From Candidatus Latescibacterota bacterium (GTDB lineage Bacteria; Latescibacterota; UBA2968; GCA-2709665), in contig JASLMQ010000766.1 in the NCBI GenBank assembly GCA_030746455.1, positions 1 through 16,093 on the forward strand: a DNA stretch of 16,093 nucleotides, read 5' to 3'. The first letter of the stretch is position 1; each line of letters begins with the position of its first letter. The position numbers and the translations under genes are program-made. Of this stretch, positions 1-5,349 are shown piece after piece. The notes beneath the pieces were generated by a model, which saw only the letters and a list, made by a program, of their open reading frames with translations, made no database searches and was not told where the DNA came from.

Positions 1-94
1 AGGGCAACCCCTCGGAGGCTCGACTACAACATTCGTGGTTGGTCTCAGCTGATCGGCCCTACCTCACCACTACCGCGAAGCGGTTTCGTTCAAC
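1..94 (-). mobile_element. Left copy of IS91-like element 5' end (inverted, runs off window)
   Basis: Position n here pairs with position 1980-n: the stretch is the reverse complement of 1886-1979 with one mismatch (79 versus 1901). Because 1886-1979 is the 5' end of a recombinase/transposase element reading right, this copy should be the 5' end of a second copy reading left, with its genes beyond base 1. It abuts a methyltransferase gene broken in mid-motif, which supports insertion. That the full element continues to the left is inference. The alternative is a solo end or a stand-alone inverted repeat. Confidence 0.7.
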
Positions 95-124
95 TCACCA
101 CTACCGCGAAGCGGTTTCGTTCAA
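63..124. repeat. Two tandem copies of a 31-bp unit at the left element end
   Basis: Positions 63-93 and 94-124 are identical 31-base units, each containing a small hairpin (ACCGC, three-base loop, GCGGT). The right-hand copy of this element end at 1886-1979 has only one unit. The extra unit therefore arose at this copy, by slippage or by a recombination or transposition event at the terminus. Confidence 0.9.
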
Positions 125-260
125 CATCCAGGATGCGACGAGTGTCCACTTCGTACGCCAACTCTTTCAGGCCGGCGGCTATACCTGAGAGGTAGCCTTC
201 TTTCGTCCTGAGATCGTAGTTCCGCGCGACGGCATCATAGTCTACCTTGGGCTCCGGCAT
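90..260 (-). pseudogene. N-terminal stump of a SAM-dependent methyltransferase, cut by element insertion
   Basis: Reading from ATG at 258-260, with GAGG eight bases upstream, the frame gives MPEPKVDYDAVARNYDLR, then a helix, then RRILDV. This is the usual start of a class I SAM methyltransferase leading into motif I (ILDVGxGxG). Immediately after ILDV the sequence changes to the 31-bp element-end repeat. The frame continues for ten foreign residues (ERNRFAVVVS) and stops at 90-92, so the SAM-binding glycine loop and all catalytic parts are absent. The 56-residue product cannot be an active methyltransferase. The rest of the gene may lie beyond a second element copy to the left of the window. 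The family call rests on a short N-terminus but the motif is characteristic. Confidence 0.75.
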
Positions 261-330
261 GTCGGTTTCCTCAGCGACCCCTCAATCCACTACATCCGCG
301 GGGTCCGTTTTGAGAGGGCATACACCTTTT

Positions 331-762
331 CTAGGGGCAATTGACACCACGGGCTTCTTCGTTCTTCGTCGTCACCCAGAACCCGAAGTTCGGCGCGAGT
401 ACTCCCACGTCGACGAATGCGGCAATCAGAACACCCGCGCCGAAAGCCAGTATGTCGAGGGGATCGAAGGTCACACCAAAGGCATAGAATCCGAAGAATT
501 GGCCGATCTCGGATAGGGTCATCAGAGAGAAGACAATCCCTGCCTTGACGTACCATTGTCGTAGCGGCGGAATCTGCGGCTCGATCAGTGCCAGGAGGAA
601 ATACCACGCAAAAGGAAGGACAATATCCGAAAAGTAGCTGTAGTAAAGGATGTACGTTTGACCATCAAAGATCTGTCCCAGCCTGAGTGCGTGGACCGAG
701 GCAATGACGATCTGGATGGCAACGATGACGAATATCTTGGGAGCTGAATGGAGCACAATCAT
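331..762 (-). CDS. Four-helix membrane protein, distantly VanZ-like
   Basis: A 143-residue hydrophobic protein with about four predicted membrane segments (roughly residues 9-26, 36-60, 72-95 and 103-125). The segment DPLDILAFGAGVLIAAFVD before and within the last helix resembles the Asp-rich helix signature of VanZ-like and related small membrane proteins. That is a weak, pattern-level similarity and I assign no function. ATG at 760-762 overlaps the stop of a tiny upstream frame (ATGA). GGAGG lies directly against this ATG, so the GTG at codon 3 (754-756), six bases from the GGAGG, is an equally good start. The truncated methyltransferase follows 70 bases downstream on the same strand, so the two were probably in one transcript. 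Confidence 0.75.
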   Translation of the reverse strand: MIVLHSAPKIFVIVAIQIVIASVHALRLGQIFDGQTYILYYSYFSDIVLPFAWYFLLALIEPQIPPLRQWYVKAGIVFSLMTLSEIGQFFGFYAFGVTFDPLDILAFGAGVLIAAFVDVGVLAPNFGFWVTTKNEEARGVNCP

Positions 763-845
763 CCTCCGTTCTTCTTGACTTCTTCCCGCAGATGCTCCAT
801 CAGGTCCAGCGCTCTCTGCTTTGCCTCACGCTCCCTGTCATCCAT
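759..845 (-). CDS. Possible 28-residue charged ORF coupled to the membrane protein
   Basis: ATG at 843-845 opens a frame MDDREREAKQRALDLMEHLR and onward, ending in EEVKKNGG, with a TGA at 759-761 that overlaps the next ATG. The peptide is highly charged and helix-forming. The frame stays open further upstream without a good start (residues read WHQHKRRVTQPWVEV), so this could instead be the C-terminal remnant of a larger gene whose front was lost in the repeat-rich spacer. The ATGA overlap is the main argument that it is translated. Confidence 0.3.
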   Translation of the reverse strand: MDDREREAKQRALDLMEHLREEVKKNGG

Positions 846-925
846 GACTTCGACCCACGGCTGGGTGACACGCCGCTTGTGCTGGTGCCAAGCTGCACTT
901 GCGCATAACGATCCGCCAACTTGCG

Positions 926-953
926 AACCCGCCCGGGATTCTCAGGGCGGGTT
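926..953. repeat. Perfect 9-bp-stem hairpin in a gene-free spacer
   Basis: AACCCGCCC at 926-934 is complementary to GGGCGGGTT at 945-953, with a ten-base loop. The stem has the look of an intrinsic terminator, but neither strand has a clear T-tract after it. It lies in the spacer 846-1131, where I see no convincing gene. Confidence 0.6.
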
Positions 954-1070
954 GCGTCGAGCACTGGCGACCGAGATGCGCTGTTGTTGTTCAGCAGCCC
1001 GGGTGACAGGCGCAGCCGCGAGTGGACGTGTTGAACGAGGCTGAGGCTTGGCCAGCCGACCGAAAGACAA

Positions 1071-1097
1071 CTGGCCTTGCCAGGACGGCAAGGCCAG
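1071..1097 (-). terminator. AGGAC-loop palindrome, probable terminator of the DUF4258 pair
   Basis: An 11-bp perfect stem (CTGGCCTTGCC at 1071-1081 with GGCAAGGCCAG at 1087-1097) closes an AGGAC loop. Read on the minus strand it lies 34 bases after the stop of the small partner gene and is followed by TTGTCTTTC, as expected for an intrinsic terminator. Its 15-base core TTGCCAGGACGGCAA is repeated exactly at 4407-4421, so it may also be a REP-like element that was co-opted. Confidence 0.65.
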
Positions 1098-1131
1098 CAA
1101 TTCGCGTCCATCAGGCAAGCGTCCCCTACCG

Positions 1132-1347
1132 TCAGGCATCAACGGGGGTCAGCCGGTATACGCGCCCCAAGGACGACGCTCTCTTCAGATCCCCCACCTC
1201 CAAGGCCTGCTTGACTTCGTCGAGTCGTTCCGCATCCTCAACCTTCAGGTAAGGTGACCAGCCTCCGTCTTCCTCAATCAGGTCCACTTCGACCTCCGCG
1301 ACATATTCGCCGCAGTGGACGAGATTCGTGCGTCGCGATGTCTTCAT
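1132..1347 (-). CDS. Small partner protein of DUF4258 gene, possible antitoxin
   Basis: A 71-residue protein beginning MKTSRRTNLVHCGEYVAEVEVDL, with a central GGWSPYLKVEDAERLDEVKQALEVGDL segment and ending in RVYRLTPVDA. Its ATG (1345-1347) overlaps the TGA of the upstream DUF4258 gene (ATGA) and GAGGAG lies six bases before it, so the two are translationally coupled. It has a single Cys and so is not the YgiT/MqsA zinc-finger type that often accompanies DUF4258-like toxins. The antitoxin role is inferred from size, charge and pairing only. I recognise the type as a small hypothetical protein and assign no named family. Confidence 0.7.
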   Translation of the reverse strand: MKTSRRTNLVHCGEYVAEVEVDLIEEDGGWSPYLKVEDAERLDEVKQALEVGDLKRASSLGRVYRLTPVDA

Positions 1348-1673
1348 GGTCGTCTCCTCAGGAAATCGTCACTCCAGCGGTCCCCAGTAGGCCGATACCC
1401 CGTCACGATCACCGCCGGACCCGAAGCCCCGTGTGGTATGCCCCACACGATGTGAATCGGTTCCCCGTCTGAGTCGCGCTGCAGGACCAGAACACATGGT
1501 CCCTTACCATATTCGGGGTAGTCGTCAACCACTTCTCCATTCTTCACACCTGCTATCACATCCCGGACCCGGACCGAATCGGATTGTAGCTCCTCGAGTC
1601 CGTGCAAGGAGACCCTGATCTCTCCTCGGGATACCAGGTCTTGTACCCGTGCGAATGTCTGACTCATCCCCAT
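1344..1673 (-). CDS. DUF4258 domain protein, toxin-like
   Basis: A 109-residue protein with the DUF4258 pattern: a conserved His (H24 in VSLHGLEEL), the DVIAGVKNGEVVDDYP segment (residues 38-53), a beta strand CVLVLQ, then HIVW and VIVTGYRP ending in W..DFLRRR. DUF4258 proteins resemble RelE/MqsR-type toxin folds and are often the first gene of toxin-antitoxin-like pairs, which matches the overlapping small gene downstream. No toxic activity can be read from sequence. Two ATGs are possible (1671-1673 or 1665-1667) and neither has a strong ribosome binding site. Confidence 0.75.
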   Translation of the reverse strand: MGMSQTFARVQDLVSRGEIRVSLHGLEELQSDSVRVRDVIAGVKNGEVVDDYPEYGKGPCVLVLQRDSDGEPIHIVWGIPHGASGPAVIVTGYRPTGDRWSDDFLRRRP

Positions 1674-1707
1674 GTGCCCAAGTTCTGGTGGTCTCCAGTC
1701 TCACCTA

Positions 1708-1736
1708 AGTATCGACAGTAAAAGGTACGAAAGCAA
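1708..1736 (-). promoter_or_regulatory. Candidate sigma70-like promoter for the DUF4258 pair
   Basis: On the minus strand TTGCTT (1731-1736) and GATACT (1708-1713) are separated by 17 bases, 35 bases before the first DUF4258 ATG. The -35 box is a poor match and the -10 box matches four of six, so this is a weak prediction. Confidence 0.25.
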
Positions 1737-1749
1737 GGTCTGCCGTTGA

Positions 1750-1766
1750 CGGCACAGGATGTGCCG
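1750..1766. repeat. AGGAT-loop palindrome
   Basis: CGGCAC at 1750-1755 pairs with GTGCCG at 1761-1766 around an AGGAT loop. It is a shorter relative of the terminator-like hairpin at 5200-5220, which has the same loop. It overlaps an alternative small hairpin, GCCGT/ACGGC, at 1742-1753. It lies between the DUF4258 gene start and the mobile element, so it does not obviously terminate anything. Confidence 0.55.
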
Positions 1767-1809
1767 CCTCTCCAGCAGCCTGGCTGCCTCGGTTTCGCCT
1801 AACGGTCGC

Positions 1810-1821
1810 GGTTCGCGAACC
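1810..1821. repeat. 12-bp perfect palindrome GGTTCGCGAACC
   Basis: A fully self-complementary 12-mer, extended outward by GTCG and CGAC with a one-base bulge, so it can form a cruciform of about ten pairs. It sits 65 bases left of the IS91-like element end. Function unknown; a protein operator or a recombination-related site are both possible. Confidence 0.5.
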
Positions 1822-1885
1822 CGACTGAGGAACGAGAGAGGGTTGGGTCGAAGGGAGCGCAGCGACAGGAGCCGGGAACCGTCTT

Positions 1886-1979
1886 GTTGAACGAAACCGC
1901 CTCGCGGTAGTGGTGAGGTAGGGCCGATCAGCTGAGACCAACCACGAATGTTGTAGTCGAGCCTCCGAGGGGTTGCCCT
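1886..1979 (+). repeat. Right copy of the 94-bp element-end repeat
   Basis: This is the reverse complement of 1-94 with one difference (C at 1901 where the left copy predicts T). It begins GTTGAACGAAACCGC and contains one copy of the 31-bp unit that is doubled on the left. Flanking bases diverge outside TGTTGAAC, which puts the element border at or just inside that octamer. GAAC, present here, is one of the tetranucleotides known as an IS91 target; whether it is target or element end cannot be decided from one window. Confidence 0.9.
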
Positions 1980-1992
1980 TCGGAGGTTTTTT
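1962..1992 (+). terminator. Intrinsic terminator just inside the element, upstream of its genes
   Basis: CCTCCGA (1962-1968) pairs with TCGGAGG (1980-1986) over an 11-base loop and is followed directly by six T (1987-1992). It precedes the recombinase start by about 70 bases, so it cannot end any gene of the element. Its likely role is to stop transcription entering from outside, as some insertion sequences do to keep transposase expression low. That role is inference. Confidence 0.75.
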
Positions 1993-2059
1993 CATCTGCC
2001 GGTATAGGTGCGATCTTCCCCGTATCCCATTACAAACCCTTAGCGAAGGAGGAAGAGTG

Positions 2060-2901
2060 ATGAGCACGTTACACCGGCAGATGGAAATCGACATGCTTCT
2101 GGGCGAGTATGCCGACAACACTCGCAAGATCTACCTGGACGCCATCGCGAAGTTCGAGGATCACTTCGGGCATCCAGTCGAGGAGGCCGGGGTTGACGAC
2201 ATCCGGGCCTACCTCCATCACCTGGTCGAGGCCAACCTTTCCGAGTCTTCTATCAAGCACGCCTACAGTGCGCTGAAGCTCATCAGCGAAGTGACGCTGG
2301 GAAAGCCGTGGGACGTCAGACGCATCCCCAAAGCCCGCAAGAGGAAAAGGCTCCCCGTCATTCTATCGCAGGCTGAAGTCGAGGCCATTCTCAACGCCGC
2401 TCCGAACCTCAAGTACCATGCCATCTTCACGACCATCTATTCGGCGGGCCTCAGGACGCGCGAGGTCGCCCAGTTGAAGCTCACCGACATCGACAGCGTG
2501 GGCGCATCCGTGTGGACAAGGGGAAAGGCAACAAGGACCGCTTTACGCTCCTGGCCCACAAGACCCTTCGGCTCCTGCGTGACTACTGGAGAACCTGCCG
2601 GACTCCGGAGTGGCTCTTCACCCCTGAGACCACAGCCGATCGTCCCATCTCAGCCCGCACCATCCAGGGCGCCTTCCTCGAGACCCTCCGCAGCACCTCC
2701 ATCCGGAAGCCTGCCACCCCCCGGACTCTCCGCCACGCCTTCGCCACCCACCTCTACGAGTCCGGCATCGATCTGTACACCCTTCAGGACCTCCTGGGTC
2801 ACGCCGACATCAAAACCACCCGCATCTATCTTCACCTGTCCAGAACCCGCCTGGCAGGAGTCAAAAGCCCTCTCGACCTCTGGCCGGCGAATGGGAGGTG
2901 A
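2060..2901 (+). pseudogene. Tyrosine recombinase of the IS91-like element, single-base frameshift
   Basis: From ATG 2060, with AGGAGG at 2048-2053 seven bases before it, the first frame gives a SAM-like N-terminal domain (residues 1-90) and the catalytic domain up to [19 protein letters not shown] (Arg I is R132). It then loses homology at 2498. The second frame resumes with [13 protein letters not shown] at about 2506 and runs to the stop at 2899-2901. Restoring one base near 2498 (AGC-CGT-GGG) gives a 280-residue protein with the beta-hairpin Lys, LLGH (H248) and nucleophile Y257 in TTRIYLH. The HxxR box reads RTLRH, so the usual first His is Arg. The C-terminus (VKSPLD) resembles the recombinase at 5350-6513. 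An assembly error is an alternative cause of the frameshift. Confidence 0.85.
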
Positions 2902-2906
2902 CCGCC

Positions 2907-4082
2907 ATGACCCCATCTCCCACTCTCGCCGATATCTTCACGCGCTTCGGACCGGCCTATCGCGACCTCTACAGCGACAGCATGCCCCTTTCCCATCTCA
3001 AGGCGATGCACGCCATCGAAACCTGCCGCACAGCCGCGCAGGGCGGGCACCTCTATGAGTGCGACACCTGTGGCAAGCAACACTTCGTCTACCACTCCTG
3101 CCGCAACCGTCACTGCCCGGCCTGCCAGTTTCTCCCCACCGAACGATGGATCGATGGGAGACGCAAGGACCTGCTGCCCATCCCATATTTCCACGTCGTC
3201 TTCACCATCCCCTCACAACTCCACCGGCTCTTCCGTTCCAACCAGCGCCTCTGCTACAAACTCCTCTTCCAGGCCGCCTCACAGACTCTCCTGACCCTGG
3301 CCGCCGATCCCAAACACCTCGGCGCCACCATCGGGTTCATTGCTGTGCTCCATACCTGGACCCAGATGCTGGCCTATCATCCCCACATCCACTGTGTTGT
3401 CACCGGCGGCGGACTTTCTCCCAACCAGAAAGAATGGATCTCGGCTAGAGACGACTTCTTCATCCACGTCAACGTCCTGGGCAGTCTCTTCCGAGGCAAG
3501 CTCCTGCACCTCTTGAGGGCCGCCGTGGACACGGGGGAGCTTTCGCCCGATCCGGATCAGCCGTTCAACCGCCTGATCGGGTCGCTCTATAAAAAGAAGT
3601 GGATCGCCTACTGCAAGGAACCCTTCGCCGGACCCCAGCAGGTCGTCGACTACATCGGCCGATATACACATCGCATCGCCATCTCCAACCCCCGCATCAC
3701 CGGCATGACCCACGACACCGTCTCGTTCTGGCGACGGGATCCGAACAATCCCAAGAAACGCAAGCCCACGGCGCTCCCCACACTCGAGTTCATCCGGCGC
3801 TTCCTGCAGCACGTACTACCCAGCGGCTTCATCAAGATCCGGCACTATGGCATCCTGGCCAATCGCAACCGTCGGGCCTGTATCGCACGGGTGCGCCTTC
3901 TCCTCTGCATCCACCCGGCCCCCGAACCCGTCACGCCACAGGCCTGGCACGAACTCCTCCGCGCCCTCACCGGCACCGATCCCTTCACGTGCCCGTACTG
4001 TAACCAGGGCACCCTCATCCTCAAAGCCAGGCTCCAACCGCTACGCGCACCGCCTTCGTCACCCCTCGCACTCCAGGCCTGA
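2907..4082 (+). CDS. IS91-family transposase (zinc-binding, HUH, Y2 type)
   Basis: A 391-residue rolling-circle transposase, about normal length for the family. Residues 40-73 form the N-terminal zinc-binding region (Cys at 40, 52, 55, 65, 70 and 73). The HUH metal-binding motif is HPHIH at 158-162 (H160 and H162). The catalytic tyrosines are Y249 and Y253 in YIGRY, the two-tyrosine arrangement of IS91. A C-terminal CPYC (362-365) fits a second zinc knuckle. I chose ATG at 2907, with GGGAGG at 2893-2898 eight bases upstream inside the end of the recombinase gene, over the GTG at 2898. The gap to the recombinase stop is five bases, so the two are co-transcribed. The frame is complete, so this gene may still be active. 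Confidence 0.93.
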   Translation: MTPSPTLADIFTRFGPAYRDLYSDSMPLSHLKAMHAIETCRTAAQGGHLYECDTCGKQHFVYHSCRNRHCPACQFLPTERWIDGRRKDLLPIPYFHVVFTIPSQLHRLFRSNQRLCYKLLFQAASQTLLTLAADPKHLGATIGFIAVLHTWTQMLAYHPHIHCVVTGGGLSPNQKEWISARDDFFIHVNVLGSLFRGKLLHLLRAAVDTGELSPDPDQPFNRLIGSLYKKKWIAYCKEPFAGPQQVVDYIGRYTHRIAISNPRITGMTHDTVSFWRRDPNNPKKRKPTALPTLEFIRRFLQHVLPSGFIKIRHYGILANRNRRACIARVRLLLCIHPAPEPVTPQAWHELLRALTGTDPFTCPYCNQGTLILKARLQPLRAPPSSPLALQA

Positions 4083-4400
4083 CCTCTACCCTCAACACTC
4101 AGCCACCGATCCACCAAGGGACCAGTCCGCCCATGTCTACGACTACCCAAGCCACCACAACCTACATTGCCGAGCAACCACCGTTCCCAACGCCCGACCT
4201 AATCTCATGAACACCCAGCCATCATCGCCTTCACCATCCCTGCAAACCCGCCTCCGCTCCTCCCACGCACTATTCCCTGCCCAATAGCCCCACGAACCGG
4301 TCTCGTCCAACACGGCGCATGACGTGCCTCGCCCCTTCACTCCACTTCCACACCCGCGAGGCCGCATACGCCACTTAATGTTAGCCGATGTGCCCGCCCG
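4083..4400 (+). other. Non-coding C-rich tail of the IS91-like element
   Basis: No convincing gene is present in this stretch. The plus strand is extremely C-rich and G-poor: 111 C and 33 G in 4081-4320 by direct count. The position downstream of the transposase corresponds to the origin end (oriIS) of IS91 elements, where replication and strand transfer start. The bias fades after about 4320. Confidence 0.55.
4326..4362. repeat. 7-bp inverted repeat, candidate oriIS structure
   Basis: GCCTCGC at 4326-4332 is complementary to GCGAGGC at 4356-4362 with a 23-base loop. A structured subterminal sequence is expected near the origin end of IS91-type elements, but a stem this short also arises by chance in GC-rich DNA. 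Confidence 0.35.
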
Positions 4401-4427
4401 CCAGGCTTGCCAGGACGGCAAGCCTGG
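4401..4427. repeat. AGGAC-loop palindrome, second copy of the 15-base core
   Basis: CCAGGCTTGCC (4401-4411) pairs perfectly with GGCAAGCCTGG (4417-4427) around AGGAC. The core TTGCCAGGACGGCAA is identical to that at 1077-1091, while the outer stem bases differ in a compensatory way. No T-tract follows on either strand, so this copy looks like a REP-type repeat and not a terminator. Confidence 0.7.
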
Positions 4428-4468
4428 AGCCATGAATGCCATCCCTTCCGTTACGTCAGCAAATCACC

Positions 4469-4474
4469 TATATT
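4469..4474 (+). promoter_or_regulatory. Candidate -10 box for the toxin-antitoxin pair
   Basis: TATATT matches five of six consensus bases and lies in a short AT-rich patch within otherwise GC-rich DNA, 52 bases before the antitoxin start. No good -35 box is seen 16-18 bases upstream, so this may need an activator or be wrong. Confidence 0.3.
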
Positions 4475-4525
4475 ACATTAATGACGATCAGCCAGCCCAT
4501 CTTCTGAGAATCGGAGACCCTCACA

Positions 4526-4762
4526 GTGAAGACAACAATCGACGCAATCTTCGAGAATGGAGTCTTTCGGCCATTGAAGGCTCCAGGGATCCCTCAAGGC
4601 AAGCAAGTCAAGCTCGAGGTCGATATCCCCGAGGATGGAAGCCCGGAGGAGATCCTCGCCCTTGCCACGACCGTCTTGGACGGTCTTTCCGATGAGGACG
4701 TGGGTGAAATCGAGTCCATTGCTCTGGACAGACGAGACTTCTTCGGCAATGGAACCACATGA
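4526..4762 (+). CDS. AF2212-like (DUF104) antitoxin
   Basis: A 78-residue protein whose first 33 residues, MKTTIDAIFENGVFRPLKAP and onward to KLEV, show the DUF104/AF2212 antitoxin pattern (beta strand, ENGVFRPL, then KLxV). The C-terminal half is acidic and probably helical, the usual toxin-binding part. Translation starts at GTG 4526 with GGAG eight bases upstream. The last codons overlap the toxin start (ATGA at 4759-4762). It should neutralise the PIN-domain toxin encoded next and may repress the shared promoter, as VapB-type proteins do. Confidence 0.88.
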   Translation: MKTTIDAIFENGVFRPLKAPGIPQGKQVKLEVDIPEDGSPEEILALATTVLDGLSDEDVGEIESIALDRRDFFGNGTT

Positions 4763-5169
4763 TGGCCCAACCAGTACTCGTGGACACCGACATTCTGTCG
4801 GCGATTCTCCGTCGGGACCAGAATGCCCTTTCCAGAGCACGACAGTATCTGGCCGAACACCGGCAGTTCAGCCTCTCCATCATCACACAGTACGAGATCT
4901 TGAGAGGACTGAAGGCAAAGCAGGCCACCACCCAGATTGGGAGGTTCGAGGAATTGTGCCGACGGAGCCGCGTCATCTCCGTTTCACAGGATGTCGTGGA
5001 GAGGGCATCGGACCTCTACGCGGATCTGAGGCGCCAGGGCAACCTCATCGGGGATGCGGACATTTTGATTGCAGCATCCGCACTTACTCAGGGGCTCGGC
5101 GTCGCAACGAACAATGAGGGCCACTTCAGCAGAATCCCTGAACTTCACGTCGAGAACTGGTTGACCTAA
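4759..5169 (+). CDS. VapC-type PIN-domain toxin ribonuclease
   Basis: A 136-residue PIN-domain protein, normal length for VapC. The acidic metal-binding set is visible: D9 in LVDTDILSAI, E46 in TQYEILRGL, and D99 with D101 in IGDADILIAA. The usual fourth acidic position reads ATNNEGHF (N118/N119), a common VapC variant. VapC enzymes cleave specific RNAs, often tRNA or rRNA, and arrest growth when the antitoxin is lost; the target here is unknown. A hairpin terminator follows about 30 bases after the stop. Confidence 0.92.
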   Translation: MMAQPVLVDTDILSAILRRDQNALSRARQYLAEHRQFSLSIITQYEILRGLKAKQATTQIGRFEELCRRSRVISVSQDVVERASDLYADLRRQGNLIGDADILIAASALTQGLGVATNNEGHFSRIPELHVENWLT

Positions 5170-5199
5170 AGGGCCCCCGACAGGATCCCGGTTCAAGTA

Positions 5200-5229
5200 G
5201 GCGGCGCAGGATGCGCCGCCATTTCTGTT
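5200..5229 (+). terminator. Intrinsic terminator of the toxin-antitoxin operon (AGGAT loop)
   Basis: GGCGGCGC (5200-5207) and GCGCCGCC (5213-5220) form a perfect 8-bp stem around AGGAT, followed by ATTTCTGTT. It lies 30 bases after the VapC stop and separates it from the convergent recombinase gene. The loop and stem resemble the palindrome at 1750-1766. Confidence 0.75.
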
Positions 5230-5267
5230 CCTCGGGCGGGCATGTCGCCTAACTCACGGGATTCGCA

Positions 5268-5287
5268 CACCACTACGGGGATTTCGT
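5268..5287. repeat. Short sequence related to the element-end 31-bp unit
   Basis: CACCACTAC (5268-5276) followed six... bases before TTTCGT (5282-5287; gap of five) mirrors CACCACTAC ... TTTCGT in the 31-bp unit at 65-89 (gap of ten). The central hairpin of the unit is missing. It lies about 60 bases beyond the 3' end of the second recombinase gene. It could be a degenerate recombination site or a chance match. Confidence 0.3.
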
Positions 5288-5349
5288 CCGTATCCCTCGT
5301 TTCCCGCCTTTCGGGGATGCCTACTCAAGGCCCTGTAGCCGGCCCTGGT

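Larger units (their letters stand above)
1886..4375 (+). mobile_element. IS91-like element with tyrosine recombinase and Y2 transposase (right end approximate)
   Basis: The left end is fixed by the match to the inverted copy at 1-94. The element then has a terminator hairpin, a tyrosine recombinase gene (frameshifted), an IS91-type transposase five bases after it, and a non-coding C-rich tail. IS91-family elements that carry an extra tyrosine recombinase upstream of the transposase are known. IS91 relatives move by a rolling-circle mechanism and usually lack long terminal inverted repeats, so the right end cannot be read directly. I place it tentatively after the 4326-4362 inverted repeat and before the palindrome at 4401. 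Confidence 0.7.

Noticed and set aside
63..124. CRISPR-like repeats
   Set aside because: Only two directly abutting units with no spacer between them, and no cas genes.
1797..1848. Possible integron attC site (GCCTAAC ... GTTGGGT around a palindrome)
   Set aside because: The end boxes pair only through two G-T wobbles, no matching core sites flank the other genes, and neither recombinase has the extra domain of integron integrases. A second GCCTAAC at 5247-5253 has no partner box.
1973..3058. Single 361-residue protein from the long plus-strand frame over the recombinase
   Set aside because: After residue S146 of the recombinase (2497) the frame becomes Pro/Ser/Arg-rich with no homology, while the family motifs continue in the next frame. 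The starting codon at 1973 is also inside the element-end repeat, without a ribosome binding site.
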